From contig JAETXT010000007.1 of the NCBI GenBank assembly GCA_019188255.1, positions 3,100,001 through 3,164,000 of the forward strand: a stretch of DNA of 64,000 bases. The letters are read 5' to 3'. Shown here in pieces: positions 34,901 to 45,896 of this stretch. Under the pieces are notes generated by a model. That model searched no databases, had not been told where the DNA came from, and saw nothing but the letters and a program-made list of their open reading frames with translations. Both the position numbers and the translations under genes were made by a program. Positions within the stretch are counted from its first letter, which is position 1. Each line of letters opens with the position of its first letter. Source of the DNA: Verticillium longisporum (Eukaryota; Ascomycota; Sordariomycetes; Glomerellales; Plectosphaerellaceae).

Positions 34901-35553
34901 ACCAGTTTTGTCCCCTACCGAGTACTCGAGTGGACGATGTCCCATCACTGGCAAACCTTGGGAGGGGGGCTAAAGCGACACGTACATGTGGGATGGCAGT
35001 CTTATGCGCCTGTTGCACTTCATTCCTTGCTTGCTCCACCCCACGATACCGGGCCGTCCCATGACCAAAGGCTATGTTTGTTATGCGGGAAGACCGTTTG
35101 ACTATGTATTGAACAACAGCCCAATCCGGTTCAACCCAACGACAACTCAACCCCTCGGAAGATTCACTACGCGGGGGCATAGCGATTTCAGAAGAAGCAT
35201 CCTGAGCTGATCGACCGTCGGCGCTGTCAAAGTATAGGTTTCAAGACGTCATGATTATCCGTCCGAGGCCGCACGAGCCTGGATGTAGTCCTCCATCTGC
35301 GTGTACCGACGTTTCATACGGTGTTTAGTCATGCTACCATTATCAACACCTTTGTATGTATCGCTTGGCCCTCATAGTAATTTTGCTGGATTTGGTCTCA
35401 CGATGGAGGTCATGGGCTACCGACAACGCAATCCTGCTGAACTTTTCTCTCACCTCAAGATCCAGGCTGACATCGAGACCATCCGTCTCACACTACAGTT
35501 TTAGAGCACTAGGCCAGACGAACGAGTAGCTGGATACAAAGCAGTGAATGCCC
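31997..35553. other. Long gene-poor region upstream of ECM33
   Basis: This is 3.6 kb, the largest gap in the window. On the same strand as ECM33, and ending 42 nt before its ATG, a 391-codon open frame (32038-33213) is pyrimidine-rich on the coding strand, which lowers stop frequency. Its translation has no domain and looks like non-coding leader. Further upstream (33250-35550) I see no motif-bearing frame. The whole region may be a long leader and promoter of ECM33 or may hold a non-coding RNA. Confidence 0.4.
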
Positions 35554-36694
35554 TTACTCTAGGGTGCTTATATCAGTCTCCTCGACTCGCCACATGTACC
35601 ACATGAAGACGCTGCGATAGGGCGCAAATTTGTCCGACATGTCAATCATGTCCTTCTCCGACATGTACTTCCATTTGCCGCCGCCCTTGGCCTTGAGCTT
35701 TGCAACGTCGCGGCCCTCGAAAGCCGCCATGCCCCTCTGTACCCCCAAGTCTCCCAATGAAAAGACATCCATCCTCTTAAGCGCAAAGCATGCGAACATC
35801 TCGACCGACCACTGCCCTAAGCCGCGGATAGCAATAAGTTTTTCCAACACCTCAGCATATGGAGCCCCTGCCAGCATTTCTGCGCTGAGTTCGCCGCTCG
35901 CAAACTTTTCCGCAATGCCCTTGACGTATTCAGCTTTGCGTTGTGACAAGCCCGCCGTACGCAGGTGCTCGACGCTCTGGGCTGCCACCTGGGAAGGGTG
36001 AGGGAACCTGCCGTCCACCAGATCGGATGCGGTAAAGAGAGCTACAAACTTGGCCTTTATGGATTTTGCAGCTGCGCCCGAGACCTGCTGAGATATGATG
36101 CCGCTGCAGAGGCTTTCGAAGGGATCGATCTTCTCAGCTAGTCCCTCGAGAGAAGACCTTGCAAGGGTGCTTGTCGATGAGAGCCTTCATGCGCGGGTCA
36201 ACACGTATCAGATGGGCGCAAGCCTCGGCAAGGATATTCTCCGTCGTAGTTGGCTGAGAATTCACTTCAGAGACGAGGGAGGATGTCGGTGCAAGTCGAG
36301 CGGCTTTGGACGGCGACGCAGAGCTCGGCTGGACCGCCAAGGCTGTTGCGACCAGCCGCGAAGATTCGGGCGACAGCAGCGGAGCATTCGTTCGTTTTGG
36401 GTCGGCAAGGCGCGGTGCAGCTGCGGTGCGCGGCTTCTCGGCCGTGCCGTTGATACGTTCCGCGATGAGGGAGACGGCACTGGGCGTAGGCGTGACTGGG
36501 GGCGCCGCGGCGGCTCGTTGCGTGCGCTTCCCTGGAGGCGTCGCCGGCACAGCAGGCGCCTGCGACGGTACCTCGTCGAGTTTGATGTCTGGTGCGGTCT
36601 TTCGCTTGCGGTCGTTCGGCGTCGCGACTGGGTTGAAGACCTCGGTCTTAGTGGCCGTTTGGGCGCTGAGGCGAGCCGAACGGCGAGTCGACAT
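35554..36694 (-). CDS. MAG1: DNA-3-methyladenine glycosylase (Mag1/AlkA, HhH-GPD), with a frame break
   Basis: This is the base-excision repair enzyme that removes alkylated purines from nuclear DNA. The ATG at 36694 opens MSTRRSARLSAQTATKTEV, a basic, Ser/Thr-rich leader that may serve nuclear import, then a Pro/Ala-rich linker. Catalytic sequence starts at ENILAEACAHLIRVDPRM and runs to KHPCKVFS. There the frame ends (stop at 36134), and the family continues one frame over: EGLAEKIDPFESLCSGIISQ, QVSGAAAKSIKAKFVALF, then the helix-hairpin-helix IRGLGQWSVEMF and the catalytic Asp in FSLGDLGVQRG, ending WYMWRVEETD. Removing one base of the C3 run at 36143-36145 (G3 in sense) restores about 379 aa. 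No intron fits without deleting conserved residues. Confidence 0.87.
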
Positions 36695-37960
36695 GTTTGC
36701 CAGAGTGCTAGAGGCAAGCTGTGCCACCTGGTGCACGTGGCGTGGCTTAATAGTGGCCCGCAGGATGAACTTCACGGCTCCGAGGCGCCCCCAGATCTCA
36801 ACAGCTGGGTGACCTCGGTCTGTTGGCTATGATTTTGTAGCGAAGGAGGAGATGTGCGTGCTGGAAACGAGTTGAATGTAGATCTGATCCCTTGAACGGG
36901 CAATACTGCAAGAGCGCAGCAAACGCTATCTCACAGTTAGGGACTTGGGATCTTGGACTGCGAATAAAATGCAGCTTGTTCGAGACCAATTGACCTTTGT
37001 GACGTCGTTGCTGTTGTTTCCCTCAGCATTGTTCCTCGATCTTCAGATTCACGACTTACAATCGTGACAGCTGTGACGTCGCTGCGCCCTTCCTTTGTCA
37101 CCATCAGCCATGTGGCAAGTACCCAGCAGACGGTCCCCACCGAGGTAGGTACGGAATCGAGGATCTAACCCATGTACTTACTGAATGACCTACACAGCCA
37201 CGGCATAGTACCTACAGCTTATGTATCCCCCTGATTGCACTTATTTACAGATAGGCCGTCGGGACTTCCGGCCAAAGATCTGTACAACAGATCGAGGAAT
37301 TGACCATTGCCCCTAAGTTTGAGTATCGAGAATGGTTCACACTTGCCAGATTCCTTTCGTGCATCATTTTTTTAAACTTGCTTCCGTGACGCAAGGATCC
37401 AATGTCGATGGGAGGGTACATCGAGGCGCTAAAATGAGTGCTATTTTAGCGGACCCCTGTGTCCCCTTGTAGTGGAGCTAGCTCGCTCGAGACTTCAGCG
37501 CATCTACTACTGATCGCGATAGACACTCGCGTCAGCGATGGGAATTATTTTCGATTGGCATCCCAAACACAACTATCACGAGGTCGGTGAGCTGTGCATT
37601 CTAGCCAGTGCGACGAACCGAAATCAGATCCGATCCACGAATTGCCTAGCTTTGAGATCTTGCAAAGCTTATTCGACTGCTCGATTGAGTATTTCCCCTG
37701 ATCATCTGTTCCGAGTACCCAAGATCTGCGAGCGCCTCGAAGCAACTCGACCCCGCCTCTCCCGATGACTTGAGCAGACAATTTCTACAGCTTTGATAGC
37801 TCGCCTCATAGTGGCTTTTTCTGCGATTGCATTGTATCACTGCGCCATAGCCTCCGTATTCGTGCCCACTTCCCGCCGGCGCCAACCTCTCCGAACCTCG
37901 ACACATCCATCAAGCGACACCGTGGAGAACAGCAGCCCGAGCACTGCATCTTCGTCCGCC
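36695..37960. other. Divergent region between MAG1 and ANP1
   Basis: This is 1.27 kb without a convincing gene. A CACGTG hexamer lies about 40 nt upstream of the MAG1 ATG. A GGTAGGTAC motif is at about 37144. The 37793-37960 part is open in the ANP1 frame but has no ATG, so it is read as leader. Confidence 0.45.
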
Positions 37961-39435
37961 ATGATCCTCCCCAACAATTACAACAACAATAGCCATGGCT
38001 GGAAGTCAACGCACGGGAAAATACCAACTTCAAGAACAATACTGTTGTACCTGAAAAGACATCGGGCTCTTGCATACATTGTCCTAGCTGGGTTCGTTTT
38101 GCTACTTTGGCGCGGCGTCTCCAGACGCCCTCATGACAGGTCTGTCTCCTGCTCCGAAGCCCGCCTAAGCCGTGGTGTATGGCGTCTACTGACGGGAACT
38201 CGATTATAGATTCTACTGCTGGGGTCCGCCAAAGGCGCCCATGGACATGACGAGCAACGAGCGGGCGGCCTGGGGTCGACACCTGCAGACACCCGTTCTG
38301 TTCAACCCTCATAAACCCATCGAAGTCGACTCCCCGACGATTAAGAATGTCGACATGAACCCCGTCAGGTCCACACGCAAGGCTGTCGCGAATAAGGAAA
38401 AGGTCTTAATCCTGACGCCTCTCAAGGACGCCGCCCCCTATCTGTCCAAGTACTTCGAGCTTATCAGCCGACTGACGTACCCCCATCAACTGATCGACCT
38501 TGCCTTCCTGGTTGGCGATTCCAGCGACGATACCCTTGCAGTGTTGGCTGCCGAAGCCGACAGGTTGCAAAAACGGACCGACTCTGTGCCCTTTCGCAGC
38601 ATCACTGTCGTGGAGAAGGACTTCAAATTCCACCTCAGCCAGAACGTGGAGGAGAGGCATTCTTTCGAAGCCCAGGGGCCTCGGCGTAAGGCGCTGGGGC
38701 GGGCGAGGAACTATCTCCTATCCGTGGCGATGAAGCCAGATCACTCCTGGGTGTACTGGAGGGACGTCGACATTGTAGAGAACCCCGCAGCTATCATCGA
38801 GGACTTCATCGCCCACGACGTCGATATCATAGTGCCAAGTAGGTTCCATATCTTATGTATGTGTTTGTTGCTGAGTGTCGGTCTGACCAGGCTTGCAGAT
38901 GTTTGGTTCCATCGCATTGAGGACGGGGTGGATATCGAGGGTCGCTTCGACTATAACTCTTGGATTGAATCCAACAAAGGCCGCATGCTGGCGAATAAGC
39001 TCAGCAAAGACGTCGTTCTTGCCGAAGGTACTTACTCAGTGATGCCTCCTGCGGCCAATCCGCCTTCTGACTTGCGCGAAATAGGTTACAGCCAATACAA
39101 GACTGGCCGTACGTACATGGCCAGGATGGGCGATCGCACCAAGAACAAGGACGAGGAAATCGATCTTGACGGTATCGGCGGCGTCAACATTATTGTTAAG
39201 GCTGACGTACACCGGTCAGGTGCGTCTTGTCCCCCTCTCTCCCCCCCTCCCTTGTCATTTCACAAGCGAAAAGCTAATCCCCATAGGCATCAATTTCCCT
39301 TGTTACGCTTTTGAGAACCAAGCCGAAACGGAAGGATTTGCCAAGATGGCAAAGAGAGCCGGCTACAGAGTTGTTGGCTTGCCCAACTACGTTGTGTGGC
39401 ACATTGATACGGATGAAAAGCCGGGTAATGCGTAG
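37961..39435 (+). CDS. ANP1: Golgi mannosyltransferase, mannan polymerase II subunit ANP1 type (GT62)
   Basis: This alpha-1,6-mannosyltransferase of the Anp1/Mnn9/Van1 family acts in the cis-Golgi to extend N-linked mannan chains. Five exons (37961-38139, 38210-38838, 38899-39027, 39085-39219, 39287-39435) give 406 aa. It is a type II membrane protein: a short basic N-terminus, then one span (LAYIVLAGFVLLLW). The catalytic domain has KVLILTPLKDAAPYLSKYF, LIDLAFLVGDSSDDT, RARNYLL and the metal-binding YWRDVDIVENP (D245, D247), then NVWFHRI and LAEGYSQYKTGR, which is formed by removing a 57-nt intron, and CYAFENQAETEGFAKMAK and PNYVVWHID near the end. Family assignment is firm. ANP1 rather than MNN9 or VAN1 is my best reading. 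Confidence 0.88.
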
Positions 39436-39929
39436 GGGGCGTTGGCGATGTATGCGAGGCGGTTCAATACCATTGACACCACAAGGTGCGAAGGCTTTAC
39501 CCCTGTTAATATTTGTATATATGAAGGAATCTGTTGTGTAAAGTAATGACTTGACGAAGACGGCATTTGATCGATCTCGTGACGACGTGCACGGTCACTA
39601 ACATGTTGTTGATGCCAGAGGGGTCTGCCATTTCCACGACGAGGTTGGTCTTCTTGTGAACAAAATGCGGATGGTCGCGGATGATCAAAGAAGCGTAGCA
39701 GGGCGCAGGGCATTCAGCACCGACACGGTAGCTGCGGCACAGGGGAGAGAGGGAGTTCCGATTGAGACAATCCCAGAGTCTATACATAGGTAGCTTACAC
39801 AACCCTCCAGCCAGGCTCACTCTCTCTATCATGCTGCATCGCGAAACCAACGACGCTGTCGTAAGCGCTTTCTCCTCTCTCGTTCTTGTTTCCTCCTACT
39901 TTACAAAGGCAGACCAAGTTGCGGGTTGT
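39436..39929. other. Intergenic between convergent genes
   Basis: These are the 3' flanks of ANP1 and QCR7. Nothing recognised. Confidence 0.5.
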
Positions 39930-40616
39930 TTAGTGCTTCTTGACGACCTCAAGCGAGTCCAGAGCCTTCTGCTCGGCCATCTCAACCTGCACCTGCTCAA
40001 TCAAGGGGCGGAGGTAAGGGACATCCTGGCCATGGGTTGTCAGCCAGCTGTCGTCTTGCATTTCACCCAGTATTTGGCGCAACGAATTGGGCTTGCCGAG
40101 CCGTTTTCGAGTTTCCGCAACGAAATCGCCACCTTTGGGGGGTAAGGGAAGGGCGCTCACCTCCTCGGGCTTGGTCCATTCGGACTTGGGCAGGAGCTTG
40201 TGCTGGTAGCTGCACTGAACAGCGCGGCGGATGCGGTAGATGCGGTCGTAGCTCTCCTTGGGCGAAAGGCGCTTCAGAGCCTTGCCGACCTCCTCGCGCT
40301 CCTCCTCGAAAAGATCATCGTACCTATGCGAGCACTTCAGTCAGCCGTCTGCTCTGTCGAATGTCCGTCCGTCCTCCTTGGCTCAATTGCTCGTCCTCTA
40401 TACGCTACGTTCGATTGAAGTGTCGTATCGGTGGTTTGAGTCGAGTGGTGTCGAAAAGTCTCGGTCGGGAGGAAATGGATGACGGCCTTACCTCAGGCCC
40501 ACCTGGCGGTAGCCAGACGTGTTGGAGTACCAGTTGGCGAGGGGGCGCAGGAAGCTGAGGAGGGAAGGCGACCTCTGAATGCCCTCGGCCACGCGCTTGA
40601 CGAACAGATCGGCCAT
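39930..40616 (-). CDS. QCR7: Cytochrome bc1 complex subunit 7
   Basis: This is a matrix-facing small subunit of respiratory complex III that contacts cytochrome b and QCR8. Three exons (40492-40616, 40161-40323, 39930-40025) with introns of 168 and 135 nt give 127 aa, the family length. The protein begins MADLFVKRVAEGIQRSPSLL, has FLRPLANWYSNTSGYRQVGL, then YDDLFEEEREEVGKALKRL, ESYDRIYRIRRAVQCS, HKLLPKSEW and, across the second junction, DVPYLRPLIEQVQVEMAEQ. It ends in a short basic and hydrophobic tail. A palindromic GTCACGTGAC lies 165 bp upstream of the ATG. With QCR8 elsewhere in the window, two complex III genes sit within 23 kb but are not adjacent. Confidence 0.94.
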
Positions 40617-41898
40617 TGTGATCGGTGGTGGTGATGTGGGGGCGGAGAGGGTGGTTGCGGGTGATTGAAGTCAAACCTGAGGATGGCCGCGGGAATTCGT
40701 TTCTGCTGGACCTCACGTCGAATCAGATCAGGTCCAATTGCGAGCAAAAGTTGACGGAGCTACCCGGAAGAGAGTACCAGGTCACGTGACCAAGCTCAAT
40801 GGCCGATGTGGCGTAAGAAAAGTACAGAGGGTGTCGGGATATTGTGGTGCGGGCCCATTGGGGAGGGTATGCAACCTTCGAGGTTATCTTACTAGAGGTT
40901 ATGCAGAGAATGTCTCTGGCCAGCAGGGGGCGCGTGCCATTTGTTCCGTGAACAGCCGGGACTGACCTGATGAGGCGTGTTGAGACTGGCACGAGCTGCC
41001 CTCGTCGTCTGCTGGATAGGCACGATAGGCCATCGGCGTTGGCCAATTGCGTCATTTGTACGACTGTACATCACACCCTCACGCGTGTCGCCCGCCAAAG
41101 AACCGGAGCGGAGGGAGCAAAGCATCGAGCCTGTGACACGGCATATGCTTGCCGTAACCAGCTCCTAACTCACAACTCCCGAGGCATCTCTGAGGGCCCC
41201 CGCGCTTCCATCTCACCGACAATTCAACTGTCGGGGGGAAAGGAGCACAAAACGACAGCCTCTGTCAGCCAAACCTCGCTTGATCGCATTTTCTGCCTCT
41301 GGTGCTCGTGGTCCCACTCATTCGGGTCGCCGCATTATCGTCCTCAGCCGGCGCGAACGGCCCATCAACTCCACTATCGCTCAGTGCTTGCCTGTGCCGG
41401 TCAGTGGTCTAGCCTCCACTGTTCTGTCCCGTCCAGTCCAATCCACCACAGACGACCTGTGCTGTACCGAGTGCCTGCACCGCGACATTCCGGCGCTCAA
41501 TTCTCACCCACTTCCTCCTCCCACCACCTGCCTCCACCACCGATACGACGACCCTCTACCCCTCCGCCACCTTGGTGCACTGCCAACCCTCACCGTGCTG
41601 GCAACAAAAAATCGCTGCTCCCAACTAGAATCCCGATTTTTTTCCCAAAGAGGTAGATGGCCTGCGAAACCTGAAGGTCGGGTAGTGTCACGGCAGCGTG
41701 GGAGCCATTCCCCGCATACCGCGACACTAAGAACGAGTACAAATCGCCAAAGACGCCGACACAGATAATAACACTTCGGGTCGGTACCATATCCTAGCCG
41801 CCGTTCGAACGAGGATCGTGATCCCCTCGGCTCGCTCGCCCTTCCATCATCGAACCACAAAAGCTGCCGAAGCAAAGCCAAAAACGAGGAGTTCTGTA
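40617..41898. other. Divergent region between QCR7 and the NAD-type carrier
   Basis: This is 1.28 kb holding the CACGTG palindrome at 40781-40790 and a CCAAT next to TGCGTCA at about 41043-41056. The part 41280-41898 is rich in C and CA and probably forms the long leader of the carrier gene. Open frames of 160-230 codons on both strands overlap and lack motifs. Confidence 0.45.
40781..40790. promoter_or_regulatory. Palindromic CACGTG (E-box/Cbf1-type) site
   Basis: GTCACGTGAC is a perfect 10-bp palindrome that fits the Cbf1 consensus RTCACRTG on both strands. It sits 165 bp upstream of the QCR7 start. In budding yeast, Cbf1 binds promoters of respiratory genes including QCR genes; function here is inferred. 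Confidence 0.4.
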
Positions 41899-43340
41899 AT
41901 GTCTCCCGAGAACAACCAAAACCCTCCACGAGGAACATCTCAACCTTCGGAAGACGACGAATATGGTCCATATCCCACCTCTACCTACCCTCACTACAGC
42001 AGCGTCCGGTCTATTCCGGTACCCACGTCACAGCGAGACGAGGACGGCGGCTCGGAGGAGCCATCCGCCGGCATGACCTCCTCGGGCGTGGCCCTTTCTC
42101 CGCTCGAAAAATGGGCTGTCAACGCTTCTCCTTCTCAATTCAACGCTCTGGCCGGTGCCATTGGTGGTTTCACCTCGGGCGTCGTCACATGCCCGCTCGA
42201 CGTCATCAAGACCAAGCTCCAAGCGCAAGGTGGTTTCAATCCAGTCTCTAAGGGCAGACATGTAGGACACCCCAAGCTGTACGACGGGCTTACCGGAACC
42301 GCCCGAGTCATCTGGCGCGACGAGGGTATCAGGGGCATGTACAGGGGGCTGGGTCCTATCGTGCTTGGGTATCTGCCGACATGGGCAGTTTGGTTCACCG
42401 TCTACAACAAAAGCAAAGACTGGCTAAGGCACCGTCATGGTAGGTTACACCTTGGATTGGCCTGCCTTCATACCATATTATGCTGAGAGACGGAGCTTCG
42501 CTGACGCAATCGTGTTGTAGAAAACCCGTTTGTAATCAGTTTTTGGTCTTCTATCATAGCTGGGGCTAGCAGCACGATTGTGACGAACCCAATATGGGTG
42601 ATCAAGACGCGGCTGATGTCGCAAAGTGTTGCGCACCGTACAGGCCAGCACTATACGCAGTTCCCAAAGTCGGGGAACACGCCGACGTCAAGGCCGACGC
42701 TCTCTACGCCGTGGCATTACAACTCCACACTCGACGCCGCTCGCAAGATGTACACATCAGAAGGCATTCTTTCCTTCTACTCGGGCCTCACCCCCGCCTT
42801 GCTTGGTCTCACCCACGTCGCAGTCCAGTTTCCCGCTTATGAGTTCCTGAAAACTCAGTTCACGGGACAAGGGATGGGTGCCCCCTGAATGGAGAGAGTC
42901 CCTCGTCGCACTGGATCGGTGTCCTCTCGGCTTCAATTCTCTCCAAGATCCTAGCAAGCAGCGCCACCTATCCCCACGAAGTTGTCCGAACGCGACTGCA
43001 GACACAGCGGCGACCAGTCGCGGGAGCAGAATATCTTCAAGGCCTCGGCATCAAAATCTCCAGCTCGGCCACGCCGGAGGAGGTGGCTGCGCATCAGAAA
43101 CAAGTGCAGCCCCCTGCGCCAAAGTACCGTGGTGTCGTTATGACCTTCCGCACAATCCTGGCCGAGGAGGGCTGGAGGGCTTTTTATGCTGGCATGGGGA
43201 CCAACATGATGCGCGCGGTGCCGGCAGCAACGGTCACGATGTTGACATATGAGTTCTTTATGGAACAGTTTAATCACATCAAGGCGGAAGGGCGGAGGAA
43301 GCTGGGGCACGAGGATGTGCCCCTCGACGCAAGCCTGTAA
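41899..43340 (+). CDS. Mitochondrial carrier, NAD+ (pyridine nucleotide) transporter type, with a frame break
   Basis: This is a six-span mitochondrial carrier family protein, most like the yeast NAD+ carriers Ndt1/Yia6 and Ndt2, which import NAD+ into the matrix. Two exons (41899-42439 and 42521-43340) flank an 81-nt intron. A 70-residue N-terminal extension rich in Ser, Pro and acidic residues precedes repeat 1 (CPLDVIKTKLQAQ, PxD/ExxK/R). Repeat 2 has NPIWVIKTRLMSQ and YEFLKTQF. The frame then hits a stop after QGMGAP, while the family sequence resumes in the next frame as NGESPSSHWIGVLSASILSK and repeat 3 SATYPHEVVRTRLQTQ. One more C in the C5 run at 42881-42885 restores 453 aa. Read literally, the product lacks the third repeat and could not form a carrier. 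Confidence 0.87.
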
Positions 43341-43755
43341 TGGTGGCTGGGAAGTGTATGGCGCGGGGTGAACCACGAGTGGTGTGGAGGGAGGTGCATT
43401 CTTGACCGGGCGTTCCGAGTTCACATGGAGTATCATCGCTCTCGCTGTGTATTTAGGGCTTCATTGTGGGGAGAAGATCGGAACACGGAATGGAGGTTTC
43501 CACATATACCCCTATCTTTGGTTGTAGGTATAGACAAATCCGATCCAATTCAAATTACCGCTTGCTACATGTGCCCCTTCACAATTTACACTTGGATAAC
43601 CTCGCAGACCATCCATCTCTCGATCGGCGCATCGCGGAAATGGATACCAACAACCAAGGAGGCACTGTGACCTCTACTTGACAGTGGTGTTTTGAATAGG
43701 CTGCTGCAGTGTAGGCTTGGTAAGAGCTTGTCCACCCTGTGCAACGCCCAGCATA
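43341..43755. other. Intergenic between convergent genes
   Basis: These are the 3' flanks of the carrier and the small membrane protein gene. Nothing recognised. Confidence 0.5.
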
Positions 43756-44042
43756 TCAGCTGCGAGGTTCCTGTGGAGGCACCTGACTTCCTTTTCTCCG
43801 AGTCGCATGCTACATGAATTAGTTGAATGAGCCTTATATCTCGAGCCCATGTGCCGATCAAACTCACAGCTTGCTCCCTAGCGGTACGGATGGACGACCG
43901 CGTGTACGTGAAGAGGAGACAGGCCATCGTGAAGGCTGCCAGAGGTGCGACCACCGTCTTTGCGAGTTGTTAGTTTCTTATCAAAGTCAATATTCATACG
44001 ACTTGGACATACTCTAGGGTTCAAATTGCCTCTCGGGGCCAT
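43756..44042 (-). CDS. Small single-span membrane protein (57 aa, three exons)
   Basis: This tiny gene was assembled from splice signals: exons 44013-44042, 43868-43957 and 43756-43809 with introns of 55 and 58 nt. The product begins MAPRGNLNPRTVVAPLAAFT, has one hydrophobic span (VVAPLAAFTMACLLFTY), then a basic stretch TRSSIRTAREQA and a short charged tail. The first 45 residues match a small fungal protein I recognise by sight from other ascomycetes (MAPxGNLNPR...YTRSSIR), whose function is unknown; topology suggests a mitochondrial or ER membrane anchor. The third exon is less certain because its sequence is not clearly conserved. It lies divergently to the DOT5 gene. Confidence 0.62.
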
Positions 44043-44643
44043 TTCGTTCTCATTGTGACAGCAGAATAATGTCGTCTACGAAGTGGACTGATCTATCGAC
44101 AATAATGCGTGCCGAATATGGAGGAGGGTACGGCGGGCGTTTACATGTGTACGGCGATCCGGATTTGCCAGCTTGTCCGAGCGAGACTCGATACATGCAT
44201 AGTGCAACAACACATCACCAAAATTACCTATACCTTTGCTGACAGTTGAACATCTATGAGGAGGGCGAGCACAGGCCACCGACACGAAAGCTTGTCCGGG
44301 GTTAAGAAGTGCGTGATCGCAGCCCGCAATGCGCATGCTACTGTAGGTGGTCTCAAAAGGGCCTGGAGAGCTCCCTGGGAGGGGGGAAGCGCTACCACTG
44401 ATTGGTCTGTCGCCAGGACGACGTCTACTGTTGAGCTCGACATTCTCCTGGCCAGACCTCACTTCCAAACTTTGCTGTCCATTTGCATTGTCCATCCTGA
44501 CACTCACGGTGGCCTCGTACTTGACGCTCAGTTATTCAGCAAGAAACGTGAAGGATTTGCACACTCGTGGTCCAGTATCAAAACATCCAACTCACTTGTT
44601 GCTAGACCTCAGCATCCACACCCGCTCCCCACCCACAGACATC
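44043..44643. other. Divergent region between small membrane protein gene and DOT5
   Basis: A 143-codon minus-strand frame (44076-44507) lies here but has no motif and is overlapped on the opposite strand. Regarded as promoter and leader sequence. Confidence 0.45.
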
Positions 44644-45382
44644 ATGCCTGTCGAGCTTCGCAAGCGCAAGGCGCCTGAGCCCGCCCCCGCCCCCGCCGCT
44701 GCAAAGAAGAAGGCGCCAGCAGCCAAGAAAGCCGCAAAGCCGGCGCCCAAGGCCGAGGAAGCCGATGCTCCCGAAGAGAAGCCCAAGGAGGTACCTGCTG
44801 CTGCCGCTGCCAAGCCCGCCAAGGTGGCCGAAGGCGAGGTCATCACACTCGACGGGTTCGGCGGCGAGATCGAGACCAACGACGGCAAGAAGACGACACT
44901 CAAGGCTCTCGTGGACGAGAGCAAGGCTGGCGTCGTCCTTTTCACTTACCCCAAGGCGTCGACTCCCGGATGTAAGGACCTACTCCTCCGCGCGAACCAC
45001 CGTAGAGTATGCTCGCTGACATATCGGCCTTTGCGCGCCAATAGGCACAACCCAAGTGTGTCTGTTCCGCGACTCGTATGAGCCTCTGACGGCTACTGGC
45101 CTCGCCATTTACGGCCTTTCGGCCGATTCGACAAAGGCAAACACTACCTTCAAGGAAAAGAAGGAGCTGCCTTACCCTCTCCTGTGTGACCCGCAGAGGA
45201 CGCTGATCGGTGCAATTGGCCTGAAGAAGACCCCTTCCGGAACCCAGCGCGGCGTCTTTGTCGTCAACAAGGAGGGCAAGATCCTAGGCGCTGAGCCCGG
45301 CGGCCCTGCCGCCACGGTTGAAGTGGTTAAGAAACTTGTCGAGGAACTGTCAAAGGGTGAGGCGGAGGGGGCGAAGGAATGA
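44644..45382 (+). CDS. DOT5: Peroxiredoxin, BCP/PrxQ type (nuclear thiol peroxidase Dot5)
   Basis: This thiol peroxidase reduces hydroperoxides with thioredoxin; the yeast homologue Dot5 is nuclear. Two exons (44644-44971 and 45045-45382) with a 73-nt intron give 221 aa. The N-terminal 65 residues are Lys/Ala/Pro-rich, histone-H1-like (ELRKRKAPEPAPAPAAAKKK), and probably act as a nuclear signal. The catalytic motif is assembled over the splice: YPKASTPGCTTQVCLFRD, with peroxidatic Cys110 and resolving Cys115 (BCP arrangement CxxxxC). Downstream are YGLSADSTKANTTFKEK, LPYPLLCDP and GVFVVNKEGKI. The tail is acidic (SKGEAEGAKE). The match is firm. Confidence 0.92.
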
Positions 45383-45896
45383 GGTGCTGTGGGGTTGCGA
45401 GTCTGATGAGTGACTGATAATAGGGGACTTCGTCAATAGATCACTCGCATGAACATTGACCAAAGAGACTCGGAATTTTGGAACCCAAATCATCTGCGCT
45501 CATCGCATCGGGAAGGCGCCATCAGATCTTAACATTGGGATTCATGAGCCTGTGGCGATTGGAGGCCAGGACTTTTGGCGCATCCCCTGGGCTGGGATTA
45601 CCTCATGAGTGTGTATAGAAGGCATATTCTGCGCATCATCATAACATCGAGAGCCGACATGGGTGAACGTAATAAGCATCCGCGCAAACTTGAAATGTGG
45701 TGATGGATGCTTCCACCCTCTCTCTTGATGCCTTCAGGTCGCTTATGTAAGGCCATCACCACCAGCCAATCGGAGTTCTCCAATTGACATGACCCGCCCG
45801 ACGCTGGCGACGGCTGACGAGCAACTCGAACCGTCCATCTTCTTGAATTCGACCACGAAGTTCACGACCGAAATCACCCCCCCACAAGTCGTCAAA
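45383..45896. other. Intergenic between tandem plus-strand genes
   Basis: This is the 3' flank of DOT5 and the promoter of the complex I subunit gene. Short overlapping frames only. Confidence 0.5.

Noticed and set aside
36140..36215. 67-nt intron (GTGTTG...GACTAG) as an explanation of the MAG1 break
   Set aside because: It restores frame but removes the conserved VDPRM...KHPCKVFS block, so a one-base indel fits better.
36694..36775. N-terminal extension of MAG1 as a mitochondrial presequence
   Set aside because: The upstream start is GTG, not ATG, so the basic leader is probably not translated; the ATG at 36694 is used.
40970..41768. Two overlapping plus-strand frames (228 and 162 codons) before the NAD carrier
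   Set aside because: Different frames over the same C-rich sequence without motifs; read as leader.
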